The notes below the pieces were generated by a model. That model made no database searches. It was not told the DNA's origin and saw only the letters and a program-made list of their open reading frames with translations. The translations under genes were made by a program, and so were the position numbers. This document shows, piece by piece, positions 46,752 to 58,910 of a DNA stretch of 64,000 bases. Source of the DNA: Calonectria ilicicola (taxonomy: Eukaryota; Ascomycota; Sordariomycetes; Hypocreales; Nectriaceae); the NCBI GenBank assembly GCA_020809705.1, contig CP085826.1, positions 496,001 through 560,000 of the forward strand, written 5' to 3'. Position 1 is the first letter of the stretch. Each line of letters opens with the position of its first letter.

Positions 46752-49031
46752 CTTGTTCGTGGAATTAAGATGTGATCGTCAAGGGTCGCGCGACGAGAAA
46801 ACAGTCCGGTTAGGTCCTCTTTAAGGAGCATGAGTGTCCTATGTTTTGTCTCAGTCAATGTCGAGCCGAGGGCAGGCCGGGACTTTATTAATGCCAAGCC
46901 TAGCAAGGATCTAAAAACGCCATGTCTTAGTCGGCTCAGCCTCCTGAGTTAGCAAAGTGTTCATTGCGGTACAACCGGCATTAATTTACGTCCATTGTGA
47001 GAATTTTGGTTCTTGAGAATACTCGATAGACATCCTCATCCGTTCTGATATTTTTCTATTATGAAGTAGATTGGCTACCAGGAATCACCTTTGCAGACGG
47101 TGTAAATAGCATCCACAACCTGTCCTGCTCTCTTCGGTAACGCGATGATCATTTCAGCCCCTCGCGCTTCGACCGCTATTTCAGTCCATTGCTATTACCT
47201 AAAGCGAAAAGACTAGTTGACCGCCCCAGACTTGGCTGAACTCAACCAAAACACTGGTTTTGACAGGTGCTGGCCCAAGCGAGCGCCGGGCCGAAGAAGC
47301 CGGGCAGAACGAGCTCGCGATACTAGCTACAAGAGACCTAGATACAGACTATATACCTTCTATTGACAGACCTAGAAATCTAAACTTCATTGTTAGTGAT
47401 TATGTTTTGTTTTCAGCTCGCCGCCACATTGCCCAGTAGGTTTTTTCCGTCATTCATGCAGACGTTTCACCCCCAGAATGTTGTACGCTAGTGACTTCTC
47501 CGCTTTCAACGCCACAGAACTCAATTGCCCCAGACCATGAGCGTTGGGGTAAAGAAATGCGGAAAATAAATGAAAATGCTATTGTATTTATGTGCGTACA
47601 TTGATTTTGAGTCGGCTTTGGGCTCTCAGATTCAAGTCTATGCTGCATCATATTATCATTTGCATCGATTCCACGCATGTTCTTTCATACCGGCCGGAGG
47701 TAGTGTGCCTTCGAAAAAACCAAAGACATTGACCAGCCCTTAGACAGTATAGCCTATGTAATAACTACGTCATGACTGTGAAGATAAAAATGAGCTTTGA
47801 TTACTGAGACAGCTGATCTTCAGGTGCTGTGGATATGGTCAGACAGTGAGAAATCCGGGTTGTTTCCATGCCGAAATCTGAATCACATACGGGCGGCATG
47901 CTCTTTCTAATACTCTGGTAAATCGTTGGGACTTTCATACATGACGTAGAATTTATTTATTCTGTTGCATAAATTCATGAACATGATTTGCGGCCCAGCC
48001 GAAATAAATCTCATCTCGTTTACTGTTCCCGTGATCTTTTGTAGTCGAACTCTTAGTCACATGAGACAAAAAATTTAAGCTAGAGCATCACCAAGAAGAA
48101 AAAAGAAAAGTAGGAAAGGAGCGATTGTATCTGGGTGCGCATGATGTATTTGCATTTGCAAAATGTTGCTGATCTTTGTTACTTTGAACCCGACAAAGGG
48201 GTCGGTACTTTTTTTTTTCTTTGTGTCAGTCTGAGTGTCGACATCAAGCGGAAGCGGCCTAGTCCCCGTCGCCCTTACCTTGAATCCCCGTTTTTGATCG
48301 ACGCCCGACCGGCGTTTAGATGCTTAAACCCCCCGATAACATTGAATTATTATCAAGAAATTCTTCGACACGAATGTGAAGCCATGCCGTGTTTCTTGGT
48401 GGGTCTAATGTTTATCTTGTATCCTGAAATCAGCGAGATCGTTCTAAGCATAGCGACCGACATTTAGAAATTTTAAATGAGTGCGTATCAATAGATGATG
48501 GCGCTTTTTGAAACATTTGATAGGGATTGATCAAGCTTGGTACATATCAATGTATAGGATCACATTTACCTCGTTACCATTCCATAATACAAAAGCCATG
48601 AGCTCGCTATTGCACAACCTTGTTACGAATTTCCATCTGGAGAAATTACCCTCCCATTTGTCAGGTTCCCATTGGTGTCAAAGTCACCCTGGTGACAATG
48701 TGCCGTGCTGATGACGGCCCCCAATAATTTTTTTCAATTTCTGTGTTTAGATCGTTGGTACTATTTCCTAAGAAAACTATTGTTGCAATGGCTGTTTTCC
48801 CGTGATGACAGCTAAAAGTTAAGGAGACATGATTGGCCTAGACAATCTTACGTAAGCCCGATCAAGGCTAGATAAGTGATTGCACAGCTTCAAAACAAGC
48901 TCTTGACTTTATTTTCTCGAGTCCGTATTCGGCATTACACACTCAAGCATCACTTGTAAGCTTCTTCTATTAATGACAATCATCTTACCTCATGCCATCA
49001 ATTTCTCATCCCGGTAGATCGAGATCTGAAA
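46752..49031. other. 2.3-kb intergenic region, nothing recognised
   Basis: Between the divergent starts of the MFS transporter and the second HET gene. Frames such as 48135-48467 have no domain. A poly-T run lies near 48211-48220. Presumed promoters only. Confidence 0.45.
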
Positions 49032-51277
49032 ATGAAAGAGCACCATGACAACAAAAGGGTGCTGGCTCCTCCCACAGACTCTGATCTACTAAGGGCCGCA
49101 TCCGAAACACCGGATGATGGCCAACTTTGTCGTATATGCTCAAGCGTCGATTTCAATGAGATTTTTAGCCGAAAGATTGGTTTCCAAAGCTCCTTCGTTG
49201 TGGGTCTAGGTTCAATCGAGGCCTTGGAAAGATCAACATGTGCTTTGTGCCGCTTTTTTGCAAGCGTTGCCCCACATGGCATCAATCACCCCTCAATGAG
49301 CCTTTCGGGAGACGCAAAGTCCATGGTGGAGAGCGGACTCTATCATCTGCGAGTCTTTGATGCGACCTGGGAAGTGATAGATACAGATGGAGAAGAGACG
49401 CCTCAACAAAACAACTTCCTCGCTGTTGCACCATCGGATCGGATGGCATGGCTGACAACATTTTCATGGTTATGGATATGGCATTGGCCATGGAAGAAAT
49501 AGGATACCTGGGCCTAGAGTTGCCAGTCAAGACACAGGCAGTTTGTCAAGTCCGCACTATTGATCCCGAAGTCTTTGATTTCAAGCTTGCAAGGGATTGG
49601 ATATCTTATTGCGATGAAAACCACAAGACACAATGCCGCCACAGGACCGTGTCCGACCTTCGATATTTTCGTGTCATCGACTGCAACAATGGTCAAGTCA
49701 TTGACGCGCCCGAGGGCTGTAAATATGTGGCTTTATCCCACGTTTGGGGAAAGGGCACTGCCCTTGAATCTGTTTTGTTTCCCTGTAATCAACTTCTTAA
49801 GGGTACCAGGGTCATTAAAGATAGCATCAGTGTCACACGGGAACTTGGGCTGCGGTATCTCTGGGTTGACAAATATTGCATTGATCAACACGACAATGAT
49901 GACAAAAGTCACCAAATTAACCAAATGGACTTGATTTACGCAGACTCCACCTTGACAATCATCGCAGCAGCGGGCGATGGGCCAGATCGTGGCTTGCCGG
50001 GAGTCAACCGGACCAAGAGAGTAGAGCAGCCAAGATTTCAACACCAAGGCACGACACTCATATCCACACTGCCATCTGCAAAGTACACTCTCTCAAAGTC
50101 CAAGTGGTATGAGAGAGGTTGGACATTTCAAGAAGCTATGCTTCCAGCAAGGCGACTGATATTTATGGAAGACAAGGTTCTTTTCGAGTGTAATGGTATG
50201 CACTGTACAGAGGCTCTGGATATCCCCTTGGATTCAACGCATAGATTACAGCGTGCCTTGCCAGTAGCCACACCTGGATCAAATCCAGAAGAATTTTTTA
50301 AATACGTTGGAGATTACTCTAAAAAAGATCTAACCTGCCGTTGCGACGCTTTGAGGGCCTTCCAAGGAATACTCGGCGCTTTTAGCAGAGCCGAAAAGCC
50401 GGTGTACCACTTTTGGGGGATCCCACTTTACTTGAGCGACGCGGATATGTGCCCGGAACAGATTAGACGGGGAATCATCAGATCTTTGTCAACACGTTTT
50501 GCAATTAATCTTTTATGGAGAGCAGAGACGGGATCAAAAGGAATTTCACGCACAAAACTCAATTTCCCGACTTGGTCCTGGGCTGCGTGGCATGGACCTA
50601 TCGATAAGTTGCCGCCAACCACCTTCAACGCAGAGAGGGCCTACTACGCAAATATCGAGATTTTGCTCAAGGATAAATGCAAAATCACGTGCGAGTGCGA
50701 GGCACTACCAAGCGAGCATTCGCAAGATTGCAGGAATAATGCCGATTATGGGCTCACCAAGTGCAATAATACACTTGAATACGACCATTCTTGGGGTGAT
50801 TTAGAGGTAGTAGATTTGAGTACGGTGCAAAATAATTACTCGGGTATGATTGAAATTAAAGGTTGGACGATCGGCCTCAAAATTACTCAGCTCAACTTCA
50901 CGTCAGAACAAAAGGCAGGGTCTATAACTAAGCCAGGTGTACGAGCAATACAGGATGGATTTTACGCCAGCTTCAGGCTGGGATCGCGAGGGACAGTCTA
51001 CTCCTTGATAGATTCTCCTGATGTGTCTCGGAAGGACTACCCAAGTGATTACACATTTATGGCCTTTTTCTCTTCAACGAAAGGAGACAACTCTTACCGT
51101 GCTAGTGAGATGGCCCTAGTTTTAGAGAAGTGCGGCGATCATTACGAGCGCATTGGTCTTCTCTGGCCGTATACTTGTTGGAAAATGGATGAAGATGATA
51201 TCCCCAGAAGGGTCGATAGAAGTTTGATAAAGATTGAGGAATTTGAAAGTGTCCAGAAAATATTTTGCTTGGGGTAG
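49032..51277 (+). pseudogene. HET-domain protein gene with one-base frameshift near the N-terminus
   Basis: Frame one (from ATG 49032) gives the usual N-terminal block of HET proteins with CRICSS and CALCRF, about 140 residues, then runs off into nonsense and stops near 49502. Frame two, opening at 49448, continues with the expected DFKLARDWISYCDE block and then the HET domain: CKYVALSHVWGKG, GLRYLWVDKYCIDQ, QMDLIYADSTLTIIAAAG, a GWTFQEAMLPARRLIF block and WSWAAW further on. The combined interval of 2246 bp is one base short of a multiple of three, and no GT-AG intron bridges the frames. It is therefore either frameshifted between about 49425 and 49460, or translated from the ATG at 49448 as a 609-residue protein still holding the whole HET domain. 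Role: cell-death reaction to nonself fusion. Confidence 0.72.
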
Positions 51278-52354
51278 GCTTTTTAAGAAAGTTAATGGCG
51301 AGTTGGTGAATGATGACGCTAGCTATGCCTTACAGCCCTGAACTGTTAAAATGAATAAAAGATATTAGAGATTAGATACTATATTTTATTCTACTTGGAA
51401 TGAGCTACACTTGATCTTTGAATCATTTCTTTTAGAGGCAGTATTAATCCACCCACCATAATTAAAGATATCTTATATTCGTTTGAGAAGATCAACTATA
51501 GACTCAACCATGCAGCAAACCTCCGAACACCTTCATAGTACAACCTTTTTTTTTTTTTAGATAAGATGTCTTACATTAGTATTTGGTGACAATGCCCTGA
51601 TATTTATGAGTGAAAGCATCTCAAATATTAAGGCCCTGTAAGATGGCTCCGCCAGGACGCCTCCCCGAATAATTCCTTCGAGATGATCGAAGGTAAGTGG
51701 AGCTCACCCAGGTCGCGCGATTTGCCAGAGCGCAAGATCAGATCGCACATTTTCCTCCAAGTCCCCGTTTGCACTATTCCATCTGGGCAGTGATTTTCCC
51801 ATTTGCCAATTGACCGTCCATTCCAAAGCTGCCTTCATACTTGTGACCCGTGGGAAACGCGAGTTCCTTCACGACGACGGCGACCGCGAAATATCCCCTC
51901 CCGTCTATAGCCATTAACATAAGACACTTGACCCATGGATGACCATGAGTTATACTCAGCGTCTAAAGTGGCTGAAGTAGCAGATATTTCGGACATTCCC
52001 CTGCCATCACGTATTCCTAGTAGGTTTTTGTCACCTCTTGAAACTGTCTAACATTGTTCCCTACGAACTGAGAAATGAAGAGCCCTGGTGCGATATGAAT
52101 TGCTGGAGATGTGGTTGGCGAAAAGTTCAGATTCAGGTTTCCAATTGTGGCAAAACGTGTCCCCCGCTCTCAGGTCACACTATTGAATGCCACCACCCAA
52201 TCGCCATAACTAGTTGTGCTGAGCTGAAAGGCCATTTTTCAAACCATGAGAATCCACGTGATTACACTAAGGCATAGTCCGCACTAAAGCAAAATTCAGA
52301 GAATCGTGGATTATGTGAAGGTAGTGCTAATTGATTGAGGATAGGGTGCATGTA
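51278..52354. other. Intergenic, nothing recognised
   Basis: About 1.1 kb between convergent genes (HET plus, aminotransferase minus). It contains a 13-base T run at 51546-51558. The small frame 52038-52277 has several Cys residues but no recognisable zinc-binding pattern and no supporting splice signals. Confidence 0.45.
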
Positions 52355-53629
52355 CTATTCTTCAACGACTACTCCCCATTCGTGAGCTTCATTTCCGTAC
52401 ATGATATCCTTAAGCCATCCTTTGATCAATGTTGCGTAGCTGGTATTTTCATCTTTTCGAGTTATGGGGATGTTCAAGTCTCTTCCCTCAAAATGAATGA
52501 CAGAAGCGGGTGTGATGAAAAACTGACGAGATTCTGAATTAATTTCTTTCCCTTTTTTGCATCACATTTTTTGAAGCTCGACTTACTGCAGTTCCTGAGA
52601 CGAATGCCTCTACCAGCCGATCCTCCTCCACAGCCTTTACCAAGTCGTGCATGGTAAATTTTTCTTCTTTAGTATTCACCTTATCGCTCAATCTCTCTCG
52701 GGCTAAATCAAGTACTGCTTGCCGAGTTACGCCTTCAAGAATCAGTTTATCGGTCACGGGCGCGGTTAACAATTCTTCTTTCCCCGTCCCGGCGTTTTTT
52801 ATCACCACGAAGAAGTTGCTAGAGCCAGCCTCTGTGACTTGACTGTCATTACCAAGAAGCCAAAGTATCTGATCATAGCCCCGTTCTCGACAATCGGTAA
52901 GTGACAAGAAGCTTGGGCCATAGTTTGCGCCAAGTTTGGCATATCCAAATCCGCCAGGCCATGCACGGGTATCTCCATTTTCCGAGCAGAGAAGCCGAAG
53001 ACCCGTGTTTGCAGGCATGTCCGAGAAATCAGGCCAAGCAAGTAATGTAATGAGTAGAGTGGCTTCTTTGGGGATCTGAATTGCGATTTGGCTGCCGCTA
53101 CCGATTAATGCCGGTCGGACATACAAAAAGGTGCCGGGTCGATCCTTGGGGAGCCACCCTGGAGCAGATGTTAGTGTAATTACTTACAGAACAGGCAATG
53201 GGATATCTCACTGGATGCATCCATCTTCACTAGAGCTTTAATGAGCTTGACCAATTCGGCGTCATCAAACCCTGGGAGGGAAACCCGCTTTGAGCTCATG
53301 ACGAGGCGTTTGGCATTTCGGTCAGGTCTAAAAAGTCTTACTTTGCCATCGAAGCCACGATAGACCTTGAGTCCTTCAAAACATTGTGTGGCATAGTGAA
53401 GACAAGAAGCGATGGGTGAAATGGAGATGTTTCCGAATGGCTTCAGTTCAGGCGCGTCCCATCCTTTGCCTAGGGTCCATCGACAGGTGATCATGTGATC
53501 AGAACATTGGTTTTGCTCCAATAATTCTGGAGACCCTGGAGCTGGGACAGGACCTAGGTCCGTGGCTGGGATGGTGATGAGGCGTGAAGCGTCGAGTGGC
53601 TTCTCTGTGGCGTCAACTGGGGGTGACAT
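52355..53629 (-). CDS. Branched-chain-amino-acid aminotransferase (PLP fold type IV)
   Basis: Three exons, 53629..53212, 53158..52587 and 52522..52355, with introns of 53 and 64 bp, give 385 residues. Transfers the amino group between Leu/Ile/Val and 2-oxoglutarate. The PLP lysine is Lys214 in GYAKLGANYGPS; other family blocks are HYATQCFEGLKVYRG, LFRPDRNAKRL, LYVRPALIG, the turn VTEAGSSNFF and the C-terminal KGWLKDIMYGN ... HEWGVVVEE, which is recovered only by splicing the last exon. No mitochondrial presequence is evident (MSPPVDATEKPL), so it is probably cytosolic. Fungi carry several such genes, some inside metabolite clusters. It is divergent from the C2H2 regulator gene. Confidence 0.93.
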
Positions 53630-53968
53630 GGTGGAAATTGTGTGATTGGGAAGATGTGAGGTGAGGGAATAGGATATATAGTTAGAATTGAACTGAACAA
53701 AGAGTCAATCAAATATATATTTTGATTCAAAAGAAGAAGTTTTGTCAATTCTCAGATGCCTTTGATGGTGACGGGCTACGACGTCCCGCTTCCCAAATAT
53801 ACAACACGGGAATGCAGGCGGGGCGACTGTAGGGCGCGTCCATGATTAGGGCGCATTAGCTTGGGCGTGACCCCGCAGGAGTCGCCACTGGAAAGACTCT
53901 GGGATGATGATTTTGCCTTTGCCCCGTGCCCAGATGCTGTCAAAAGCACGCCCTACGATGGCAATAAA
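53630..53968. promoter_or_regulatory. Divergent promoter region: aminotransferase and C2H2 regulator
   Basis: About 340 bp between the divergent starts. AT-rich on the aminotransferase side (ATATATATTTTGATTC near 53710-53726). From 53861 the frame of the C2H2 gene is already open, but without an ATG, so the true start could lie in a further upstream exon. Confidence 0.4.
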
Positions 53969-55761
53969 ATGGACAACCCCCGCCCATCGCCATCGCCAGA
54001 GATACTGGGCCTCGCCTCTCACTCCAATCACGCGCCCTCGACTCATGAGCCTGTGGATTCGGCCCCGGCTCATAGTTTGACGCGTAGCCCCACTCCAGGC
54101 CTCTTTGCTGCATCGTTCCATGGCCAACGGCGTGATAATGGCCATGGACCCTTCCTGCATCGGCATTCTGTGTGGTCCGAAGAGGGCACCTCAATGGCAA
54201 TGAGGATGAGGTACGAAGGCATGAACGAGTTCAACTCCATGGACGCCGGTGGATACAGCCAAAGCCAAAGCCATGTCCCCGGTCGGCTTCCAGTATCTGC
54301 AGCGCCACATATGGATGGCCAACAGTCTTCCAATATTGACTTGTCAAGCATGGATTTCAATCTCGGGTACTCTTTTATCTTGTTAACCCTGGCGATCAGA
54401 CCTCAGTTCCAGCTAACAGCATACCAGGGGGAGCCCCTTGGGACTGCATCACGCGTTTCAAGATATGACAGCTGCCACAGACATAGACCTGAGCAGCTTT
54501 GATGTCTTGAGCTCCAGAGATGAATCTGACTCAGCAGCATATGGAGGAGAGCTCACACTCGTTGAATCCAATATGGCCCTAGGAATGTCCCACATAACCC
54601 CATCTGATTCTTCCGTTGGCTCCGTTGAATCTGCGGCAACTTCCACCTCCCAGCGAAACAGACGGAGGCGACGCCGAATGGTCGGTTCACGGCCTCGCGT
54701 TGATGATCAAAAGAGCGAGAGAAAGTACCAGTGCACATTTTGCACTGACAGATTCAAGACAAAGTACGACTGGCAGAGGCATGAGACTTCTGTCCATCTT
54801 AGTCTCGATCAATGGCAGTACGTACACCAATATCCCAGGGCTTGTTATAGAATTTGTATCTTTGGGTTTACGGAAACTTCATCGGGTTCTCCCTCCTGCA
54901 TCTATGTGGTACTAACAGATACGTAGGTGCGCCAAATTTGGTCCTGTGGCGCAGGAATCTGACGGAACCACTACGTGCGTTTTCTGCGGTGAGGCGCATC
55001 CCGACCAAGATCACCACTCCAAACACAAATATTCGCTGTGTCTTTCAAGGCCCGTGGAAGAGAGAATATTTCGTCGGAAGGATCATCTACGCCAGCATTT
55101 GCGAATTGTCCACAACGGATGTTCGTTCATCAAGAAAATGGAAGATTGGTTCTCTTCCATCGAAAAGGTCAATTCTCGTTGCGGGTTCTGTGACGAATCC
55201 ATGACCACATGGGTGCAAAGGCAGAAGCATCTCGCCCGACATTTTAAACAGGGAGCTGACATGAAGGACTGGGAGGGTGACCGAGGTTTTGATGAGGAAA
55301 TCGACAGGCTTGTCGAGAACGACATGCCCGTTTTCATGATAGGTGACCAACGAAAAACCATGGAGCCATTTTCGGGATCACAAGCAAGCCATTATGTTGA
55401 AAACTCCGAGTTTGGTTTCAACAACTTTGCAGGCGACATGGCTATGCCAAATCAGGATGTTGTAGATAAGATGCCATCAGGCGCTATCGCTGAACAGATG
55501 CTCTCTTTTCCTCATTCGTACCGGCAGGTTGAGTCTGTGCTTCTCGCCTTTGTCAAGCATGAAATCGGCAATGGCCGCGTTCCATCAGATGATCAGTTAA
55601 AGAAGAAGACTAGCGACATCATGTTTGGGCCAGGCAATGAGTGGGACCAAACGTGGGCTGACAACCCCAAGTGGTTGGAGTCGTTCAAGAAAAAGGCCGG
55701 GTTAATTAGCTTACCACTGTCGAGTGGGAGGAACGCCTTTATTGGCCTGGATATAAATTAA
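53969..55761 (+). CDS. C2H2 zinc-finger transcription factor
   Basis: Three exons, 53969..54366, 54428..54817 and 54927..55761, with introns of 61 and 109 bp (the second with a perfect ACTAAC branch), give 540 residues. The first half is low-complexity (Ser/Pro/His/Gln) with acidic DLSSMDF and DLSSFDVLSS segments that look like activation regions, then a basic RNRRRRRRM patch. Zinc fingers follow: YQCTFCTDRFKTKYDWQRHETSVH, a C-V-F-C ... H-x-H ... C finger, RKDHLRQHLRIVH, and a degenerate RCGFCDESMTTWVQRQKHLARHF. The finger split by intron 2 (DQWQ|CAKFGPV) is the standard layout of a fungal C2H2 subgroup. The start is uncertain. Targets are unknown. Confidence 0.82.
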
Positions 55762-56033
55762 AAGTTTGGCGGGCGGAATTGCGGTCGACGGAGATTTGGC
55801 GCATTCGCTTTCAGTAGAACAAATTTATTAATGCAATTCGTCTAAGAGTGGACACATTGACAAGACTATTTGAATGAATAGGAGAGCGCTCAGACAGAGA
55901 TCGGGGCGTCGGGGCTTCGGGCCCGCGGGGCCGTTAGCCCGAAGTCTCAAATGCCTACGACATGACACCGTCACCATTCCTCCACTCCACCTCAGCACCG
56001 CAGTCCCAGCATTACGAGCGAGAGACTGAGAAA

Positions 56034-58424
56034 ATGAGCTCCGACGAGACAATCCAGGAAAGGCGCCAGCGCCTGGCCCAGGTGCCCCGGGCTGTACGAC
56101 CCCGATACTACCGCATGCCTGTCCCCAGAGCTAACCGCTTGTAGTGCGAAGCATGCAAGATCCGCAAGGTTGCAGCACCTGGTTCAGATTAGGAAAATTC
56201 AATCGCTGACACTTGACATGATAGGTCCGCTGCGACCGCACTGTACCATGTTCAAACTGTCGAACCGCTGGCATTACCTGTCACAACGTCAGCGCCTCAA
56301 CAGAGCTCTCCTCAAGACCCTGCAAAGTGACTGACCTGTATGATTGGATTGACCTCCTTTGGGTTTACACAGCACTGACAGTACCCAGCAAGAAAGAATT
56401 GGATATCCTCCGAAATCGTGTATCCAAGATCGAGAGCCAGCTTCTCAGCCAGAACACCCCGTCCAATCATTCATCCAACCCATCTGACCACAGTAGTGTT
56501 CGTGACGAGGCCCAGCTAGCATCCACCCCCACCGCACCAGCAACAGTGTATGAAGGAGGTTCATCCTTCACCAATCAATCTCTCGGGGCAACCCAAACAG
56601 TCCAATCAGATTACGAGTTGGAGGATGGCAACGGCCGATCTGGCCTTGATGAATCAATTGCTCACTTGTCTAATTTATTGCAGCCAGTCAATAATCTATC
56701 GTCTTTAGATGAGCACCAATTTTCTCCAAGCTCCTCTCAAAGACTTCTTCCTCGACAAGAACTTCTACCAGCAGCTCTGGTCATTGCCATCCTTAGACAG
56801 GCAAAAGGTAACCCAGTAGTGGGCACAAAGAAAGACATAGCTAACCTATCGCAGCTCGCCCTTCTGTATTCCTATCGTCCTGCGTCATCAACGATCATTC
56901 GATGATTGATGAACTCTGCCAGAAAGTTTACTTCCCAACCAGTCCTGCCTCTTTGGGTCAAGTGACGGCGATGAACGGTATTCTGGCTTACCTGCTGAGG
57001 GAACATGTTGCCTTTCACGACCCACTCCCCAGCGGATATAACTTGAGCGAAAGTGTACAAATCTGCGACAAAAACTTTGACATTGGAATTGAGACATATG
57101 ATCTTTTGGCGATTCCCACTTTTGAAAATGTCTTCGCATTGGCATTGGGAGTAAGTTGGCACAATTCCGGGGTAAGCAAAACTAATAGATATTGTTCACT
57201 ATTATAGGTAATCAAAGCCCAAGGAAAGTCAAAGCCGCTGCTATCTTGCTCTTTACTTTCAGCCGCTTCAAGCCACTGTCGAATGCTTGGCTATTTCCGA
57301 GAGCATACCTATAATAACTATTCACCCAAAGCTGCCCGTAACATGCGTCGTGTGTTTTGGACTCTGTATGTGTTTGACAAGAACATTTCACTTCTGCAAG
57401 GTCGCGCCTCCTACCTACAAGATTCTGAAATTGACACCGTTTATCCCGAAGTATCGAATAATCCTCAAATCAGAGCTTGGGATGAGTCGTTCGTAATGGC
57501 AATCAAATTTGCGAAACTTCAGGGCCAAATATATAATTATTGCTACTCAAGAGACGAGAGAGGCCATCCTTCAGCTCAGAGGATGCAGCACATGAAGGCT
57601 CTGGAAGCCGACTTGGATCTTTGGTACGAAGAATTTAAAAATGTATGTGTCACTCAAACTACCCCGTCAACAGTTGCTAATCCCAACACAAAGATCAAAG
57701 CTGGACAAATCAACAATGCCACGGTTTTTGAATTGTCTCGGGGAAGCTGGGATATAATGTACTACTCTACAAAGACCTTGCTATTACGAGCCTCCCCTAG
57801 TTTAGGAGAGGGCAGCCGTATTAGTCTTGCCTGCTTCCAAGCGGCAAAGTTGAGCTTGCAGAGTCATCTCAAATGTTTTTCAGCATACCCTAATCAACCA
57901 AACCTTGATATATCGGAATCTGATTACGCCGACTGGTAAGAATTAGCGTAATTCGTCCAACTTTAGTATGCAGTACTGATAACATTAGGGTACTTCATCA
58001 ATCATCGTTCACTCCATTCATTGTAGTATTCCTTTACACCATCACTACCAACACCACAGTTGATGTTGAACTTCTTGGTGAGGTGGTGGAGAGCTTAAGG
58101 AAAGTGAGAGGAACTTCAAAGGCCTCTGAGAAGCTTTACCAAGTATGTTGTGCTTTTGGCCGACTTGCCCAGGGCCTGGTTGAGTCTCGAGGGCCAAACG
58201 TTGGGACATACAACGAACAAGATGATTCCCTCATCTTTTATAACCAGCCGAGTGATATTATTTCTTCCGGCTCCGATTATCTTTCTTCAGCGAATCAGGA
58301 TGATGTTATGTTATTTCAAGATCATGAGGAGCTATCCCGTATTCTTACTGACTGGTTTGCTGGTGAACCTGCCTGGACAACAATGCCTGAAAATGACAAT
58401 GGAACTGGGTTTAACCAAGTGTAG
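56034..58424 (+). CDS. Zn2Cys6 transcription factor with fungal_trans domain
   Basis: Six exons, 56034..56093, 56145..56168, 56225..56807, 56855..57150, 57208..57935 and 57989..58424, with introns of 51, 56, 47, 57 and 53 bp, give 708 residues. The zinc cluster at about 20-50 is built from three exons: RAC, EACKIRKVRCD and PCSNCRTAGITC. A coiled-coil linker follows (KKELDILRNRVSKIESQLL). An in-frame optional 69-bp intron may lie just before it (GTGACT ... GCAAG). The regulator domain shows DELCQKVYFP, LLREHVAFHDP, SHCRMLGYFRE, MRRVFWTLYVFDK and FTPFIVVF blocks. It lies 486 bp upstream of the BAHD-type acyltransferase on the same strand and is the best candidate for its regulator, by position only. 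Confidence 0.87.
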
Positions 58425-58910
58425 AAAAAGAATCCCAATCATTCATTGGATATCTAAGTAGAGGATCTAAAATTAAACGCCGAAATATTTCTCGGTTTCA
58501 AAATCTTCTGAATGTCGTACAAAAAATGCAAACCCCTGTGGAGACTGAGACCAAAAGGATCAACAGTTCTGGGATAAGCCGGTCTTTCGTTTGGCTTCAG
58601 AATGAATGCATTGGCCTTTTTACATGCTTCTGCATATAGAAATCATAATTAATTTTCCACTCTCGTGAGGATCCACTACTCACGACTCATTTGCTCGGTC
58701 CCTCGGTCCCACGGATCCCACGGGCTCTCGGTTGGCGCTATGACGGCTCCTGCTACCACTACTACCTACTATGAAGTGATAGACTATGGTAAGTAGATAT
58801 AAGAGCAAGCTTGAGATGGACTTTTCATGTAACAATCCATACAAACGACAATCGATACATCCACTACTCGCTATCCAACCAGCCACCTCTTTTTGTCAAA
58901 TAAAAACACC
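58425..58910. promoter_or_regulatory. Spacer and promoter of the acyltransferase gene
   Basis: Contains a TATA-like TATAAG at 58798-58803, about 110 bp upstream of the acyltransferase ATG, followed by an A/C-rich leader. No gene in it. Confidence 0.4.

Noticed and set aside
52038..52277. Small Cys-rich protein
   Set aside because: Cysteine spacing fits no finger or defensin pattern, there is no signal peptide, and it is isolated in an AT-rich spacer.
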